A program made the position numbers and the translations under genes. Below the pieces are notes generated by a model. The model was not told where the DNA came from and made no database searches. It saw only the letters and a program-made list of their open reading frames with translations. From DATFWC01 sp045801465 (GTDB taxonomy: Bacteria; Pseudomonadota; Alphaproteobacteria; Rhizobiales; Xanthobacteraceae), in the NCBI GenBank assembly GCA_045801465.1, contig JBJMSU010000047.1:1-46458 (forward strand): a stretch of DNA of 46,458 nt. The letters run 5' to 3'. Positions within the stretch are counted from its first letter, which is position 1. Every line of letters starts with the position of its first letter. This document shows, one piece after another, positions 12,008 to 20,862 of the stretch.

Positions 12008-12042
12008 CTCGTCATGGCCGGGAAAACTGCGGCCATGACGAG
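12008..12042. repeat. 13-bp perfect inverted repeat between mnmG and rsmG
   Basis: CTCGTCATGGCCG at 12008-12020 pairs perfectly with 12030-12042 across a 9-base loop. The arm sequence (TCATGGCCGGG) resembles the arms of the larger palindrome at 39520-39640, so this is likely a minimal relative of that intergenic repeat. There is no T-run after it, so it is not a standard terminator. Confidence 0.75.
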
Positions 12043-12060
12043 TCCTCCGGGCCGATACCC

Positions 12061-12723
12061 TTGAGCCGGGCAGGGGCGAGTGCAACAGATGCCGATCTTG
12101 AGGCGGATCGTGCGCGGGCCCTGCGGATTGTACCGGTTTCACGTGAAACGATTGTCCGCCTCGATGCATTCGTGGCGCTCCTGCTGAAGTGGCAACAAAT
12201 CACCAACCTGGTCGCGCCCTCCACCTTGAGCCACGTGTGGACCCGACATATTGCCGACTCGCTCCAGCTGTTGCGGCTTGCGCCGGAGGCGAGAACCTGG
12301 GTCGATCTCGGCTCGGGTGGCGGCTTTCCCGGTCTGGTGCTTGCCTGCGCGTTGCCGGAAATGGGCGGCCGGATCCAGCTGATCGAAAGCAACGCGAAGA
12401 AATCAGCCTTTCTGCGCGAAGCCGCACGCGTGCTCGCTGTTCCGGCCCTTGTGCATGGCGCGCGAATCGAGGACTTTACGGCAGGCTTCGACGAATCGGT
12501 TGATGTGGTTACGGCCCGAGCGCTGGCGCCGCTCAATGCGCTGCTGACTTATGCGGTGCCCCTGTTGAAAAGCGGTGCGCAGGGCCTGTTTCTCAAGGGC
12601 CGAGATGTTGATGCCGAGTTGACCGAAGCCGCTAAATATTGGATTCTCGATGCAGGACTCGTGCCCAGCAAGACCAGCGCGCACGGCCGGATCGTCGTCG
12701 TTCGCGCGGCCACGCGGCGGTGA
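12061..12723 (+). CDS. rsmG: 16S rRNA (guanine527-N7)-methyltransferase
   Basis: Methylates G527 of 16S rRNA using S-adenosylmethionine. The segment VSRETIVRLDAFVALLLKWQQITNLVAPSTL and the SAM-binding motif WVDLGSGGGFPGLVLACALP identify it, and TARALAPLNALL follows. The start is uncertain. An ATG at 11992 would add 23 residues, but most of those are encoded by a palindromic repeat (12008-12042) and are not family-like, so I prefer the in-frame TTG at 12061, giving 220 residues. The VSRET codons contain a parS site. parA follows after 8 bp, which suggests the common rsmG-parA-parB transcription unit. Confidence 0.93.
   Translation: MSRAGASATDADLEADRARALRIVPVSRETIVRLDAFVALLLKWQQITNLVAPSTLSHVWTRHIADSLQLLRLAPEARTWVDLGSGGGFPGLVLACALPEMGGRIQLIESNAKKSAFLREAARVLAVPALVHGARIEDFTAGFDESVDVVTARALAPLNALLTYAVPLLKSGAQGLFLKGRDVDAELTEAAKYWILDAGLVPSKTSAHGRIVVVRAATRR
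12136..12149. other. parS: parS centromere site 2, inside rsmG
   Basis: The same 14-bp palindrome as site 1, here within the reading frame of rsmG and encoding part of VSRET. It is about 2.2 kb from site 1 and 0.6 kb upstream of parA. Confidence 0.92.
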
Positions 12724-12731
12724 TCGGTTTC

Positions 12732-13601
12732 ATGCCGGTGCCGGACGGGGCGCAGACCATGACTGATCCAGACACGATGTTGCCCGGGACTCCCGAGACG
12801 GAATCGCCGCTGCGCGTCCTGGCGCTGGCGAACCAAAAGGGCGGCGTCGGCAAGACCACCACTGCGATCAATTTGGGGACCGCGCTGGCAGCGATCGGCG
12901 AGAATGTCCTCGTCGTCGACCTCGATCCTCAGGGCAATGCCTCGACGGGCCTCGGCATCGACCGCCGAACCCGCAGCCGTTCCACTTATGACGTCCTCAT
13001 GGGCGAGGTCCTGTTGCGCGACGCGATCCAGGCCACGTCGGTGCCGCGGCTGCACATCTGTCCGGCCACAATTGACCTCTCCGGGTTCGAGCTTGAGATA
13101 TCGCACGAAAAGGACCGCGCCTTTCGTCTGCGCAAAGCGCTGTCGACCCTCAATTCCGGGCTGGGGGAGGGCGGCTATACCTATGTCCTGGTGGACTGCC
13201 CGCCTTCGCTCAACCTGGTGACCGTCAACGCCATGACGGCGGCAGATTCCATCCTGGTGCCGCTTCAGTGCGAATTTTTCGCCCTGGAGGGTCTGTCGCA
13301 GCTCCTCAAGACCATCGAACAGGTGAAGGCGACCCTCAACCCTGGGTTGACCATCCACGGTATCGTGCTCACCATGTATGACGGGCGCAACAACCTCGCC
13401 GGCCAGGTGGTCGAGGACGTCCGCGGGTTCATGGGCGAGAAGGTTTATCAGACGATCATCCCGCGCAATGTCCGGGTGTCGGAAGCCCCGTCATACGGCA
13501 AGCCCGTGCTGCTCTACGATCTCAAGTGCGTCGGCAGCCAAGCCTACCTGCGGCTCGCGTCCGAAATCATCCAGCGCGAAAAGAGGTTGCGGGCTGCATG
13601 A
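12732..13601 (+). CDS. parA: Chromosome partitioning ATPase ParA
   Basis: Deviant Walker A motif NQKGGVGKTTTAINLGTALA (about residues 33-52), VVDLDPQGNAST and YVLVDCPPSLNLVTVNAM mark a chromosomal ParA/Soj. It binds DNA non-specifically when ATP-bound and moves ParB-parS complexes. I place the start at the ATG at 12732, which gives 289 residues. The ATG at 12759 (MTDPDTMLPG) has a better GGACGGGG ribosome-binding site and would give 280, so the exact start is open. It lies 8 bp after rsmG and 98 bp before parB. Confidence 0.96.
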   Translation: MPVPDGAQTMTDPDTMLPGTPETESPLRVLALANQKGGVGKTTTAINLGTALAAIGENVLVVDLDPQGNASTGLGIDRRTRSRSTYDVLMGEVLLRDAIQATSVPRLHICPATIDLSGFELEISHEKDRAFRLRKALSTLNSGLGEGGYTYVLVDCPPSLNLVTVNAMTAADSILVPLQCEFFALEGLSQLLKTIEQVKATLNPGLTIHGIVLTMYDGRNNLAGQVVEDVRGFMGEKVYQTIIPRNVRVSEAPSYGKPVLLYDLKCVGSQAYLRLASEIIQREKRLRAA

Positions 13602-13699
13602 GCACATTGCCAAGCCCCGCCGGCAATTCGCGTTCACGTCGAGAGGTGTGAGTCCCGGGCGCACCGGCATGCGCTGAGTCCGGAGGCCGAGGAAGAATC

Positions 13700-14581
13700 A
13701 TGATGGAAGAAGGCAGATCCCGTCTCGGCCGCGGCCTCGCAGCGCTGATCGGCGACGTCGGCGACGAGAATGCCGTGGTCGAACGCACGCGCAGCCAGCG
13801 GCGGGTGCCGATCGAGTTTCTCAAGCCCAATCCGCGCAATCCGCGCCGGATGTTTGCCGAATCCGAGCTGGACGAGCTCGCTGCGTCGATCCGCGAACGC
13901 GGGATCATCCAACCGATTCTGGTCCGCACCGTGCGCGGCGCAGCGGACGTCTACGAGATCATTGCCGGCGAGCGACGCTGGCGCGCGGCGCAGCGCGCCG
14001 GCATGCACGACGTGCCGGTGGTACTGCTCGAGGTGGGCGACCGCGAAGCGCTCGAGCTCGCCATCATCGAGAACGTCCAGCGCACCGATCTCAATGCACT
14101 CGAAGAGGCGCTTGGCTATCAGGCCCTGATGGAAGAGTTCGGCCATGGTCAGGACGAGGTGGCGAAAATCGTCGGCAAGAGCCGCCCGCATGTCGGCAAC
14201 ACGTTACGGCTGCTGAAGCTGCCCGATGCCGTCAAGGCTTTTCTGGCGGAGAACAAGATCTCCGCGGGCCATGCCCGCGCACTGCTTGGCCAGCCCGACC
14301 CGGAAGCACTTGCCCGCGCGATCGTCGAGAAGGGCCTCAACGTGCGGCAGCTCGAAGCCTTGACCCAGGAACGGGCGAGCAAGGCCGGCAAGGCGTCGAA
14401 GCGGGCGCGGCCGCGCGTCGAGAAGGATGCCGACACAGTCGTGCTGGAGAAGCGGCTCTCCGATGCGCTCGGTCTTGTCGTGACCATCGAGCACCGCGGC
14501 GATGGCGGCGAATTGCGCATCCGTTATCGCAGCCTCGAGCAGCTCGATGCGGTCATCGGCCGGCTCGAACGGCAGACGTAA
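13700..14581 (+). CDS. parB: Chromosome partitioning protein ParB
   Basis: 293 residues. The N-terminal LGRGLAALIGD peptide, which stimulates ParA, is followed by the CTP-binding ParB/Srx core with the motif IAGERRWRAAQRAG and ELAIIENVQRTDLNALEEA. The central helix-turn-helix VAKIVGKSRPHVGNTLRLLKLP recognises parS, and the C-terminal dimerisation domain starts near DTVVLEKRLSDALG. GAGGAAG lies just before the paired ATG codons. The two parS sites at 9911 and 12136 are its likely targets. Confidence 0.97.
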   Translation: MMEEGRSRLGRGLAALIGDVGDENAVVERTRSQRRVPIEFLKPNPRNPRRMFAESELDELAASIRERGIIQPILVRTVRGAADVYEIIAGERRWRAAQRAGMHDVPVVLLEVGDREALELAIIENVQRTDLNALEEALGYQALMEEFGHGQDEVAKIVGKSRPHVGNTLRLLKLPDAVKAFLAENKISAGHARALLGQPDPEALARAIVEKGLNVRQLEALTQERASKAGKASKRARPRVEKDADTVVLEKRLSDALGLVVTIEHRGDGGELRIRYRSLEQLDAVIGRLERQT

Positions 14582-14734
14582 TTGCGCGCAGGCCGAAACG
14601 ACCTTATCGGGCCGCAATCTTGACGGCGATCAAGGCGCAGGCGACCGTCGGCGTTTATCAAGCATTGGCCACCGCTGCGCGCGCATTGCGAAACCGCATC
14701 GGCAGGCGCACATCTATTCGCGGAGGTCAGGGCG

Positions 14735-15187
14735 ATGAGCGCCGAAGCTCGACATATCGTCTGTCCGCATTGCGACGCGATCAACCGTATTCCGCTCGCC
14801 AAGTCGGCGCGGGATGCGAAATGCGGCCGCTGCCATAAGCCCCTGTTCACCGGCGGTCCGATTGCCGTCTCGGCCAAAAGCTTCGCGACCCACATCCAGC
14901 ACAATGACATCCCGGTCGTCGTCGACTTCTGGGCGGAATGGTGCGGGCCCTGCAAGGCCATGGCCCCGGTCTATGCGCGCGTCGCCGCCGAATTGGAGCC
15001 CGGCATACGCTTCCTCAAGGTCGACACCGAGACGGAGCAGGAGCTTGCCGCGCGCTACCAAATCCGCAGCATCCCGACCTTCATGCTGTTCCATAAGGGA
15101 GCCGTGGTGGCGCAGCGGGCCGGCGCGGTCGACGCGCAAACGTTGCGCGGATGGCTCGAGCCACACGTGGCGCGGCGCGCGGCCTAG
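14735..15187 (+). CDS. trxC: Thioredoxin 2 with N-terminal zinc finger
   Basis: 150 residues. Two CxxC pairs near the N terminus (Cys10/13 and Cys30/33) match the zinc-binding extension of TrxC. The thioredoxin fold has the active site WAEWCGPCK (Cys70/73) and the cis-proline block SIPTFMLFHKG. TrxC is a cytosolic disulfide reductase, in many bacteria induced by oxidative stress. GGAGG lies 9 bases before the ATG, which fixes the start. It ends 7 bp from the convergent holA stop. The 153-bp gap after parB shows no gene. Confidence 0.95.
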   Translation: MSAEARHIVCPHCDAINRIPLAKSARDAKCGRCHKPLFTGGPIAVSAKSFATHIQHNDIPVVVDFWAEWCGPCKAMAPVYARVAAELEPGIRFLKVDTETEQELAARYQIRSIPTFMLFHKGAVVAQRAGAVDAQTLRGWLEPHVARRAA

Positions 15188-15194
15188 AGACGAG

Positions 15195-16214
15195 CTACTT
15201 GCGGCGCGCCGCGCCGGCGACCGACATCAGGGCGCGGTGCGCGATGGCGTCGGCGACAGCGGGCTGGCGGCGCGCCTCGAGGGCGGCGGCGGCGAGCTGC
15301 GCCATGCTGCGTTCGAGGCGCGCTGAGCTCCACGATTTGAGCGCTGCTTCCACCAGTGTCCTGCGCGTGAAATGAACGGGTGGCCGCGCTTCGCTCATGA
15401 CCTGCTCGAGCGAGGCGCCGCCCTCGATGGCGAGACGCGCCTTGTGCAGCTGCGCCACTTGGCGCACCGCCGCCATCACGATGGAGCCCGGCGCTGTGCC
15501 GGCCGTGCGGGTCTTGCCCAACTCGGCCTCGACCTCGCCGTGGCGTCCGGCAAAAGCCAAGTCGACGACGCGGTCGAGGGCAAGCGAGGACGCGTCGGCG
15601 ACGACTGCAAGAACGTCGTCCAGCTCCACGGTGCGCTCGCCATGCGCATAGAGGACGAGCTTACGGATCTCCATGAGCGAGGCACGGCGATCACTGCCGA
15701 GCAAGGGAACGAGCGCCGCCCGCGCGTCCGCCGCGATCGACAGGTCGGCCGCGCGCATCTCCTCGTCGACCAGCCGACCAAGATCGCGCTCGCTGTCCGC
15801 ATAGCAGGCAACCACCGCGGCGCTCTTGGCGCGCTCGCACGCGACGCGCAGCGGCGCGTTGCGTTTCAAGTCGCCGGCTTCGATCACGACCCGGCAATCG
15901 CTGATCTCGATGGCGAGCAGAGCTTCGACGCCGGCCATGATGTTGCGCGCGCCGACGCGCAGATGCACGGCGCGTCGGCCACCGAACAGCGGAACCGTTT
16001 GTGCCTCGTCCACGAGGCGCATCGGATCGCCGGCAAGCTCATCGCCGTCGAGACGCACCAGCCCGAACGGATCGCGCGGATCATCGACGCTCGCCCGGAT
16101 GATCGCCTCGGCGCGCTCGCGCACCAGGCCCAGGTCCGGTCCGAACACCAGCACGACCGGCCGCGTCGGCCGCGCCACGAATGCATCCACCTCGGCGCTC
16201 TTCAGGGCGACCAT
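15195..16214 (-). CDS. holA: DNA polymerase III subunit delta
   Basis: 339 residues, with a clamp-loader delta fold: VVLVFGPDLGLVRERAEAI near the N terminus, then RLVDEAQTVPLFGGRRAVHLR and the helical DRRASLMEIRKLVLYA block. Delta opens the beta clamp during loading. It lacks a working Walker A motif, as is normal for this subunit. In this bacterial group it follows leuS and lptE on the same strand, as here, with 120 bp between lptE and holA. Confidence 0.92.
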   Translation of the reverse strand: MVALKSAEVDAFVARPTRPVVLVFGPDLGLVRERAEAIIRASVDDPRDPFGLVRLDGDELAGDPMRLVDEAQTVPLFGGRRAVHLRVGARNIMAGVEALLAIEISDCRVVIEAGDLKRNAPLRVACERAKSAAVVACYADSERDLGRLVDEEMRAADLSIAADARAALVPLLGSDRRASLMEIRKLVLYAHGERTVELDDVLAVVADASSLALDRVVDLAFAGRHGEVEAELGKTRTAGTAPGSIVMAAVRQVAQLHKARLAIEGGASLEQVMSEARPPVHFTRRTLVEAALKSWSSARLERSMAQLAAAALEARRQPAVADAIAHRALMSVAGAARRK

Positions 16215-16334
16215 GGAAGGCTCCAGGTATCAGCCCTCATGCAACGTGCTCTCGTCGACCAGCGTGCAGAGCACAGCCTCGAGCCTGCACCGTCGTTCGC
16301 GCGCTGGAGAGATCGCAAGGAGCGGCAGCGTCGC

Positions 16335-16880
16335 TCACGTCCCGGCGACGAAATACGATGCGAGCCGCGACCTGATCTGGTCGGCAACGACTTTGGCGGC
16401 GCGTGTCTCGGCGTCGCGTAACGCGCGCGACCTCGCGAACCGCTGTTGCTGGCCGGGAACGTTATAGGTGACACGCGTGGCGGCTTGGCCATTCATCACG
16501 GTTTTGCCGGAGCCGATCTCGACCAGGGTGAAGTACGCATCGAGACCGAAATCGTCGAACTCCGGCCGCTGCGTAAGCGGGTCGAGGATCACGGTGTGCG
16601 CCGTCGGCACGAGATGAATGGCCAGCCGATGGGTCGGCGGTGCGCTGCCGCTGCCGCCGGTGAGATCGAACACGAGCTCGTTGCGCGTCTCGACGGCGAT
16701 GCGCGACAGCGCGGTCCCCTTCGGAGCCTTGATCTGGTCGACGTCCACTGCCGCGAGAGCCTCGCGCAGGGCCGACCCGCCGGCCAACGTTCGCTCGCCA
16801 TATAAAGGCTGAAAGCATGCTCCTGCCATGCCGGCAATCGTCATGGCTGTTGCGAGGCGAATCAGGCGGCGCACGGTCAT
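16335..16880 (-). CDS. lptE: LPS-assembly lipoprotein LptE
   Basis: 181 residues from the ATG at 16878-16880. The N terminus has a basic start, a short hydrophobic stretch and a lipobox-like AGAC with Cys22, followed by FQPLYGE, typical of the LptE (RlpB) family in this group. LptE plugs the LptD barrel and helps insert lipopolysaccharide into the outer membrane. The start codon lies one base after the leuS stop, so the two are co-translated, the conserved arrangement in alphaproteobacteria. The lipobox -3 position is Ala rather than Leu, a mild weakness. Similarity to LptE is low throughout, so context carries much of the call. Confidence 0.82.
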   Translation of the reverse strand: MTVRRLIRLATAMTIAGMAGACFQPLYGERTLAGGSALREALAAVDVDQIKAPKGTALSRIAVETRNELVFDLTGGSGSAPPTHRLAIHLVPTAHTVILDPLTQRPEFDDFGLDAYFTLVEIGSGKTVMNGQAATRVTYNVPGQQQRFARSRALRDAETRAAKVVADQIRSRLASYFVAGT

Positions 16881-16881
16881 G

Positions 16882-19527
16882 TCACGCGACCACATTGACG
16901 ATCCTCTGCGGCACCACGATGACTTTTTTCGGGGCCTTCCCATTGAGCGCCCTTTGTACCGCATCGAGGGCCAAAACGGCAGTCTGGATTTCCAAATTCG
17001 TGGCATCCCGCGCAACCGTCACGTCGGCGCGCTTCTTGCCGTTGACCTGCACCGGCAGGGTGATCGTACTCTCGATCAGGAGCGATTGCTCGACCTTCGG
17101 CCACGGCTGCTCGGCCGCGAGACCGCCGGCACCGGCACGTCCGAGCGCCGCCCAGCACTCCTCGGCGAGGTGCGGCATCATCGGATGAAACAGCATCACC
17201 AGGATATCGGCCGCTTCGCGCATCGCCCAGGCAAAATCCGGCGTGACGCCGCCATTCGATCCGACATCGCCGATCGCCGCGTTGAGGGCGTTGGCGCATT
17301 CATAGATGTGGGCGACGCAACGGTTGAAGCGCAGCTTTTCAATGTCCTCCGACACGTTGGCGAGCGCGCGGTGGGCAGCCTTGCGCACCGCGAGCGCGGC
17401 GTCGCCGAATTCCGCCGGCCGGCTTGCCGGCGCCAGGTTGGCGATTTCCGCTGCTTCGCCGACCAATCGCCATAGCCGCTGGACGAAACGCCCGGACCCC
17501 TGGACGCCTTCCTCGGTCCAGATCACGTCACGCTCGGGCGGAGAATCGGAGAGCATGAACCAGCGCGCCACATCCGCCCCATAGGTGGCCATGATGTCGT
17601 CGGGGTCGACCGTGTTGCGCTTCGACTTCGACATCTTTTCGATTGAACCGATGTTCACTTCTTCGCCGGTGTCAAGCAGGGTCGCTCGACGCTGATCGCC
17701 GGTGCCTTCGATATTGATCTCCGACGGCATGGCGAAGGTGCCATCCGCCTTTTGATAGGTCTCGTGCACCACCATGCCCTGGGTGAACAGGCCGGCGAAC
17801 GGTTCATCGATGCCGATGTGACCGCACGTCATCATCGCCCGCGTGAAGAACCGGCTGTAGAGCAGGTGCAAGATCGCGTGCTCGATGCCGCCGATGTACT
17901 GATCGACCGGCAGCCAGGCATCGGCCATCGGTCGGTTGGTCGGTGCGGTCGTGATCCATGGATCGGTGAAGCGCACGAAGTACCAGGACGAATCAACGAA
18001 CGTGTCCATGGTATCGGTCTCGCGACGAGCGGCACCCCCGCACGCCGGACAGGCAACGTGCTTCCAGGTGGGGTGACGATCGAGCGGGTTTCCGGGTCGA
18101 TCGAAGGTGACGTCGTCGGGCAACTCGACCGGCAAGTCTTGCTCCGGCACCGGCACCACGCCGCAGGCGTCGCAATGGATGATCGGAATTGGGCAGCCCC
18201 AATAGCGCTGGCGCGAGATGCCCCAGTCGCGCAGGCGGAAATTGACCTGTCGCTGGGCGACCGGCTCATTGCCGCGCATCTGATTTTCCAGAAGCTTGGC
18301 CACCTCGTCTTTCGCCTGCTCGACCGTCATGCCGTCGAGGAAGCGCGAATTGATCATGAACCCGTCGCCGTCATAGGCCGTGTCGGTGATGACGAAGTCT
18401 TTGGGATCGACGCCCGGCGGGCATACGACCGGGGTCACGCCGAGGCCGTATTTATTGACAAAGTCGAGGTCGCGCTGGTCATGCGCCGGGCAGCCGAAGA
18501 TGGCGCCGGTCCCGTATTCCAGCAGGATGAAATTCGCCACGTACACCGGGAGCTTCCAATCCGGATCGAATGGATGGACCGCTTTAATTCCGGTGTCGAA
18601 GCCGTTCTTCTCCGCGGTCTCGATGATTTCCTGCGCAGTCCCGTGGCGCTTGCATTCGGCAATGAAGTCGGCGAGCGCGGGGTTGTCCTTGGCTGCCGCA
18701 GTGGCAAGAGGATGATCGGGCGCAATGCCGACGAACTTTGCTCCGAACAGCGTGTCGTGGCGCGTCGTGAAGACCTTGAGCTCGCTCTCGCGGTTCGGCG
18801 CGGTTGCGGGATCGAGCGCGAAGCGGATCAACAACCCCTCGGAGCGGCCGATCCAGTTCTTCTGCATGACGCGCACCTTCTCGGGCCAGCGCTCGAGCCG
18901 GTCCAACGCATCGAGAAGATCCTGGGAAAAGGCCGTGATCTTGAAGAACCATTGAGTCAATTCGCGCTGCTCGACGATCGCATTCGATCGCCAACCGCGC
19001 CCGTCGATGACCTGCTCGTTGGCGAGCACGGTCTGGTCCACCGGATCCCAGTTGACTTTGGACTGCTTGCGTTCGACCAGGCCGGCGCGCAGGAAATCGA
19101 GGAACATCTTCTGCTGGTGCCGATAATAGCCCGGATCGCAGGTCGCGATCTCGCGACTCCAGTCGATGGAGAGGCCCATCGACTTGAGCTGCCCTTGCAT
19201 CGTGGCGATGTTGTCGTAGGTCCACGCCTTGGGATGGACCTTGCGCTCGATCGCGGCGTTCTCGGCCGGCATCCCGAATGCATCCCAGCCCATGGGGTGC
19301 AGCACGTTGAACCCCATCGCGCGCTTGTAGCGCGCCACCACGTCGCCCATCGTATAGTTGCGCACGTGGCCCATGTGGATGCGGCCCGACGGATACGGGA
19401 ACATCTCGAGCACGTAGTATTTCGGCCGCGGGTCGTCGTTCGCGGTGGCGAAAATGCGCCGCTCGTCCCACACCTTCTGCCAGCGCGGCTCGGCCTCGCG
19501 GACATTGTAACGCTCAGGGGTCATCAT
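16882..19527 (-). CDS. leuS: Leucyl-tRNA synthetase
   Basis: 881 residues, full length. The class I signature is HMGH at about 51-54 (FPYPSGRIHMGHVRNYTMGD), and KMSKS occurs within IEKMSKSKRNTVDP. The editing domain (about 220-420) and a zinc-like cysteine cluster (CDACG, CPACGG) are present. It charges tRNA-Leu. The start is the first of two adjacent ATG codons. It heads the leuS-lptE-holA group. The 232 bp upstream, shared with the divergent HtrA-like gene, contain no gene that I can support. Confidence 0.97.
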   Translation of the reverse strand: MMTPERYNVREAEPRWQKVWDERRIFATANDDPRPKYYVLEMFPYPSGRIHMGHVRNYTMGDVVARYKRAMGFNVLHPMGWDAFGMPAENAAIERKVHPKAWTYDNIATMQGQLKSMGLSIDWSREIATCDPGYYRHQQKMFLDFLRAGLVERKQSKVNWDPVDQTVLANEQVIDGRGWRSNAIVEQRELTQWFFKITAFSQDLLDALDRLERWPEKVRVMQKNWIGRSEGLLIRFALDPATAPNRESELKVFTTRHDTLFGAKFVGIAPDHPLATAAAKDNPALADFIAECKRHGTAQEIIETAEKNGFDTGIKAVHPFDPDWKLPVYVANFILLEYGTGAIFGCPAHDQRDLDFVNKYGLGVTPVVCPPGVDPKDFVITDTAYDGDGFMINSRFLDGMTVEQAKDEVAKLLENQMRGNEPVAQRQVNFRLRDWGISRQRYWGCPIPIIHCDACGVVPVPEQDLPVELPDDVTFDRPGNPLDRHPTWKHVACPACGGAARRETDTMDTFVDSSWYFVRFTDPWITTAPTNRPMADAWLPVDQYIGGIEHAILHLLYSRFFTRAMMTCGHIGIDEPFAGLFTQGMVVHETYQKADGTFAMPSEINIEGTGDQRRATLLDTGEEVNIGSIEKMSKSKRNTVDPDDIMATYGADVARWFMLSDSPPERDVIWTEEGVQGSGRFVQRLWRLVGEAAEIANLAPASRPAEFGDAALAVRKAAHRALANVSEDIEKLRFNRCVAHIYECANALNAAIGDVGSNGGVTPDFAWAMREAADILVMLFHPMMPHLAEECWAALGRAGAGGLAAEQPWPKVEQSLLIESTITLPVQVNGKKRADVTVARDATNLEIQTAVLALDAVQRALNGKAPKKVIVVPQRIVNVVA

Positions 19528-19759
19528 TGCCGTCAGCGTCTGTCGAGATCGCAGCGGAGTCGCGCAGGACAGATTCGCGCGGCCGCATTGATGCCGTTAC
19601 GATCTAGCATATGGCAATGCCGGTGGGTCAACGCCCAGCGCATCAACTGCGCACGAGGAAGTGATAAGTCAGGGCGCTGCGATGATCAGAACCGGCGGTG
19701 CGGCTTGCGCATTCCTGCGCTACTGTGAGGGCGCGTCCCGCGCCGTTCAGGAGTTCGCC

Positions 19760-20767
19760 ATGGGCCGAACTGTTCTGTCCGCATTGTTTGCGGCCGTCGT
19801 CTGGATTTTCCCGGTCGCCGCCCAGGAGGCGAAACCCGAAGGGCCCGCGAGCAACTCGCTCGACGAGCTGGTCTCGGCAGTGGTGCGCATCAAGACCTTC
19901 ATCAATCCCGACGGGCGCACGGTCGACAATCTGGGCCGCGAGCGCGACGGCTCCGCCATCCTGATCGACAACGACGGATTGGTTCTCACCATCGGTTATC
20001 TCATGGTCGAAGCCCATGCGGCCGAACTCACCACCAATGCCGGCCGCAAAGTGCCGGCCGACGTCGTCGGCTACGACCACGAGACGGGCTTCGGTTTGCT
20101 GCGGGCGGTGGAGCCGCTGCGGCTCAGGCCGCTGGCGTTCGGCAAGTCCGCCGCCCTCAAGCATGGCGATCCGGTGCTGGTTGCGAGCCACGGCGGCTCC
20201 GGCATGGTGGCGCCGGCCTATGTGGTCGCCAAACGCGAATTTGCCGGCAACTGGGAGTACCTGCTGGACGAGGCGATCTTCACGGCGCCGCCACATCCGG
20301 CCTGGAGCGGCGCCGCGCTGATCAGCCAGGAAGGCAAGCTGGTGGGCATCGGTTCGCTCATCGTCGGCGATGCCGCCGGAGGCGGGGACAGCACCCCCGG
20401 AAACATGTTCGTGCCGATCGATCGGTTGCCGCCGATCCTGGGCGACCTCATTGCCGATGGCCGCGTTTCGGGAGCGCAACATCCCTGGCTCGGCGTTGCG
20501 GCCAACGAGCTGCACGGGCGGCTGTTCGTCAGCCGGTTGACGCCGGGCGGTCCGGCCGAACAGGCGGGCCTGCAGCGCGGCGACATCATTATCGGGGTGA
20601 ATGGCGAGAAGGCGAACACGCTCGCGGATTTCTACCGCAAGGTCTGGCATCAGGGCGGTGCTGGCGTCACCATTCCGCTCGACGTATTGCAGAACAATGA
20701 GGTGCGCCGCATCGACGTCAAATCGATGAACCGGCTCGACCATCTGAAGCTGAAGTCAACATTTTGA
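19760..20767 (+). CDS. HtrA-like S1C-fold protein with PDZ domain, probably catalytically dead
   Basis: 335 residues from the ATG at 19760, which has AGGAG seven bases upstream. An N-terminal signal peptide ends near VAAQEA. The trypsin-like domain (about 30-225) follows the DegP plan (GSAILIDNDGLVLT..., P.WSGAALIS), and a PDZ domain (about 242-325) contains LTPGGPAEQAGLQRGDIIIGVNG. The catalytic His position reads TIGYLM (Tyr80) instead of TNAHVV, and the Asp position reads TGFGLL (Gly110) instead of TDLALL; Ser183 remains. It therefore should not cleave peptides by the usual triad. A periplasmic chaperone or peptide-binding role is my inference. The gene is otherwise intact. Confidence 0.82.
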   Translation: MGRTVLSALFAAVVWIFPVAAQEAKPEGPASNSLDELVSAVVRIKTFINPDGRTVDNLGRERDGSAILIDNDGLVLTIGYLMVEAHAAELTTNAGRKVPADVVGYDHETGFGLLRAVEPLRLRPLAFGKSAALKHGDPVLVASHGGSGMVAPAYVVAKREFAGNWEYLLDEAIFTAPPHPAWSGAALISQEGKLVGIGSLIVGDAAGGGDSTPGNMFVPIDRLPPILGDLIADGRVSGAQHPWLGVAANELHGRLFVSRLTPGGPAEQAGLQRGDIIIGVNGEKANTLADFYRKVWHQGGAGVTIPLDVLQNNEVRRIDVKSMNRLDHLKLKSTF

Positions 20768-20862
20768 CCACGCGGCCTGCCCGCACGCTGGCGACCTGGA
20801 CACCGCTCCCGCGTGAGCACCTGGGCCGCGATCTGGCCATGTCAATCAACCGTTGAGTAATA

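Noticed and set aside
13625..13640. Possible third parS site before parB (GTTCACGTCGAGAGG)
   Set aside because: Only the left half matches; the right half of the palindrome is absent.
17752..19728. Very long open frame (about 650 codons) antisense to leuS
   Set aside because: In GC-rich DNA the frame opposite a real gene is often open. The leuS frame has full motif support and the antisense translation has no recognisable domain.
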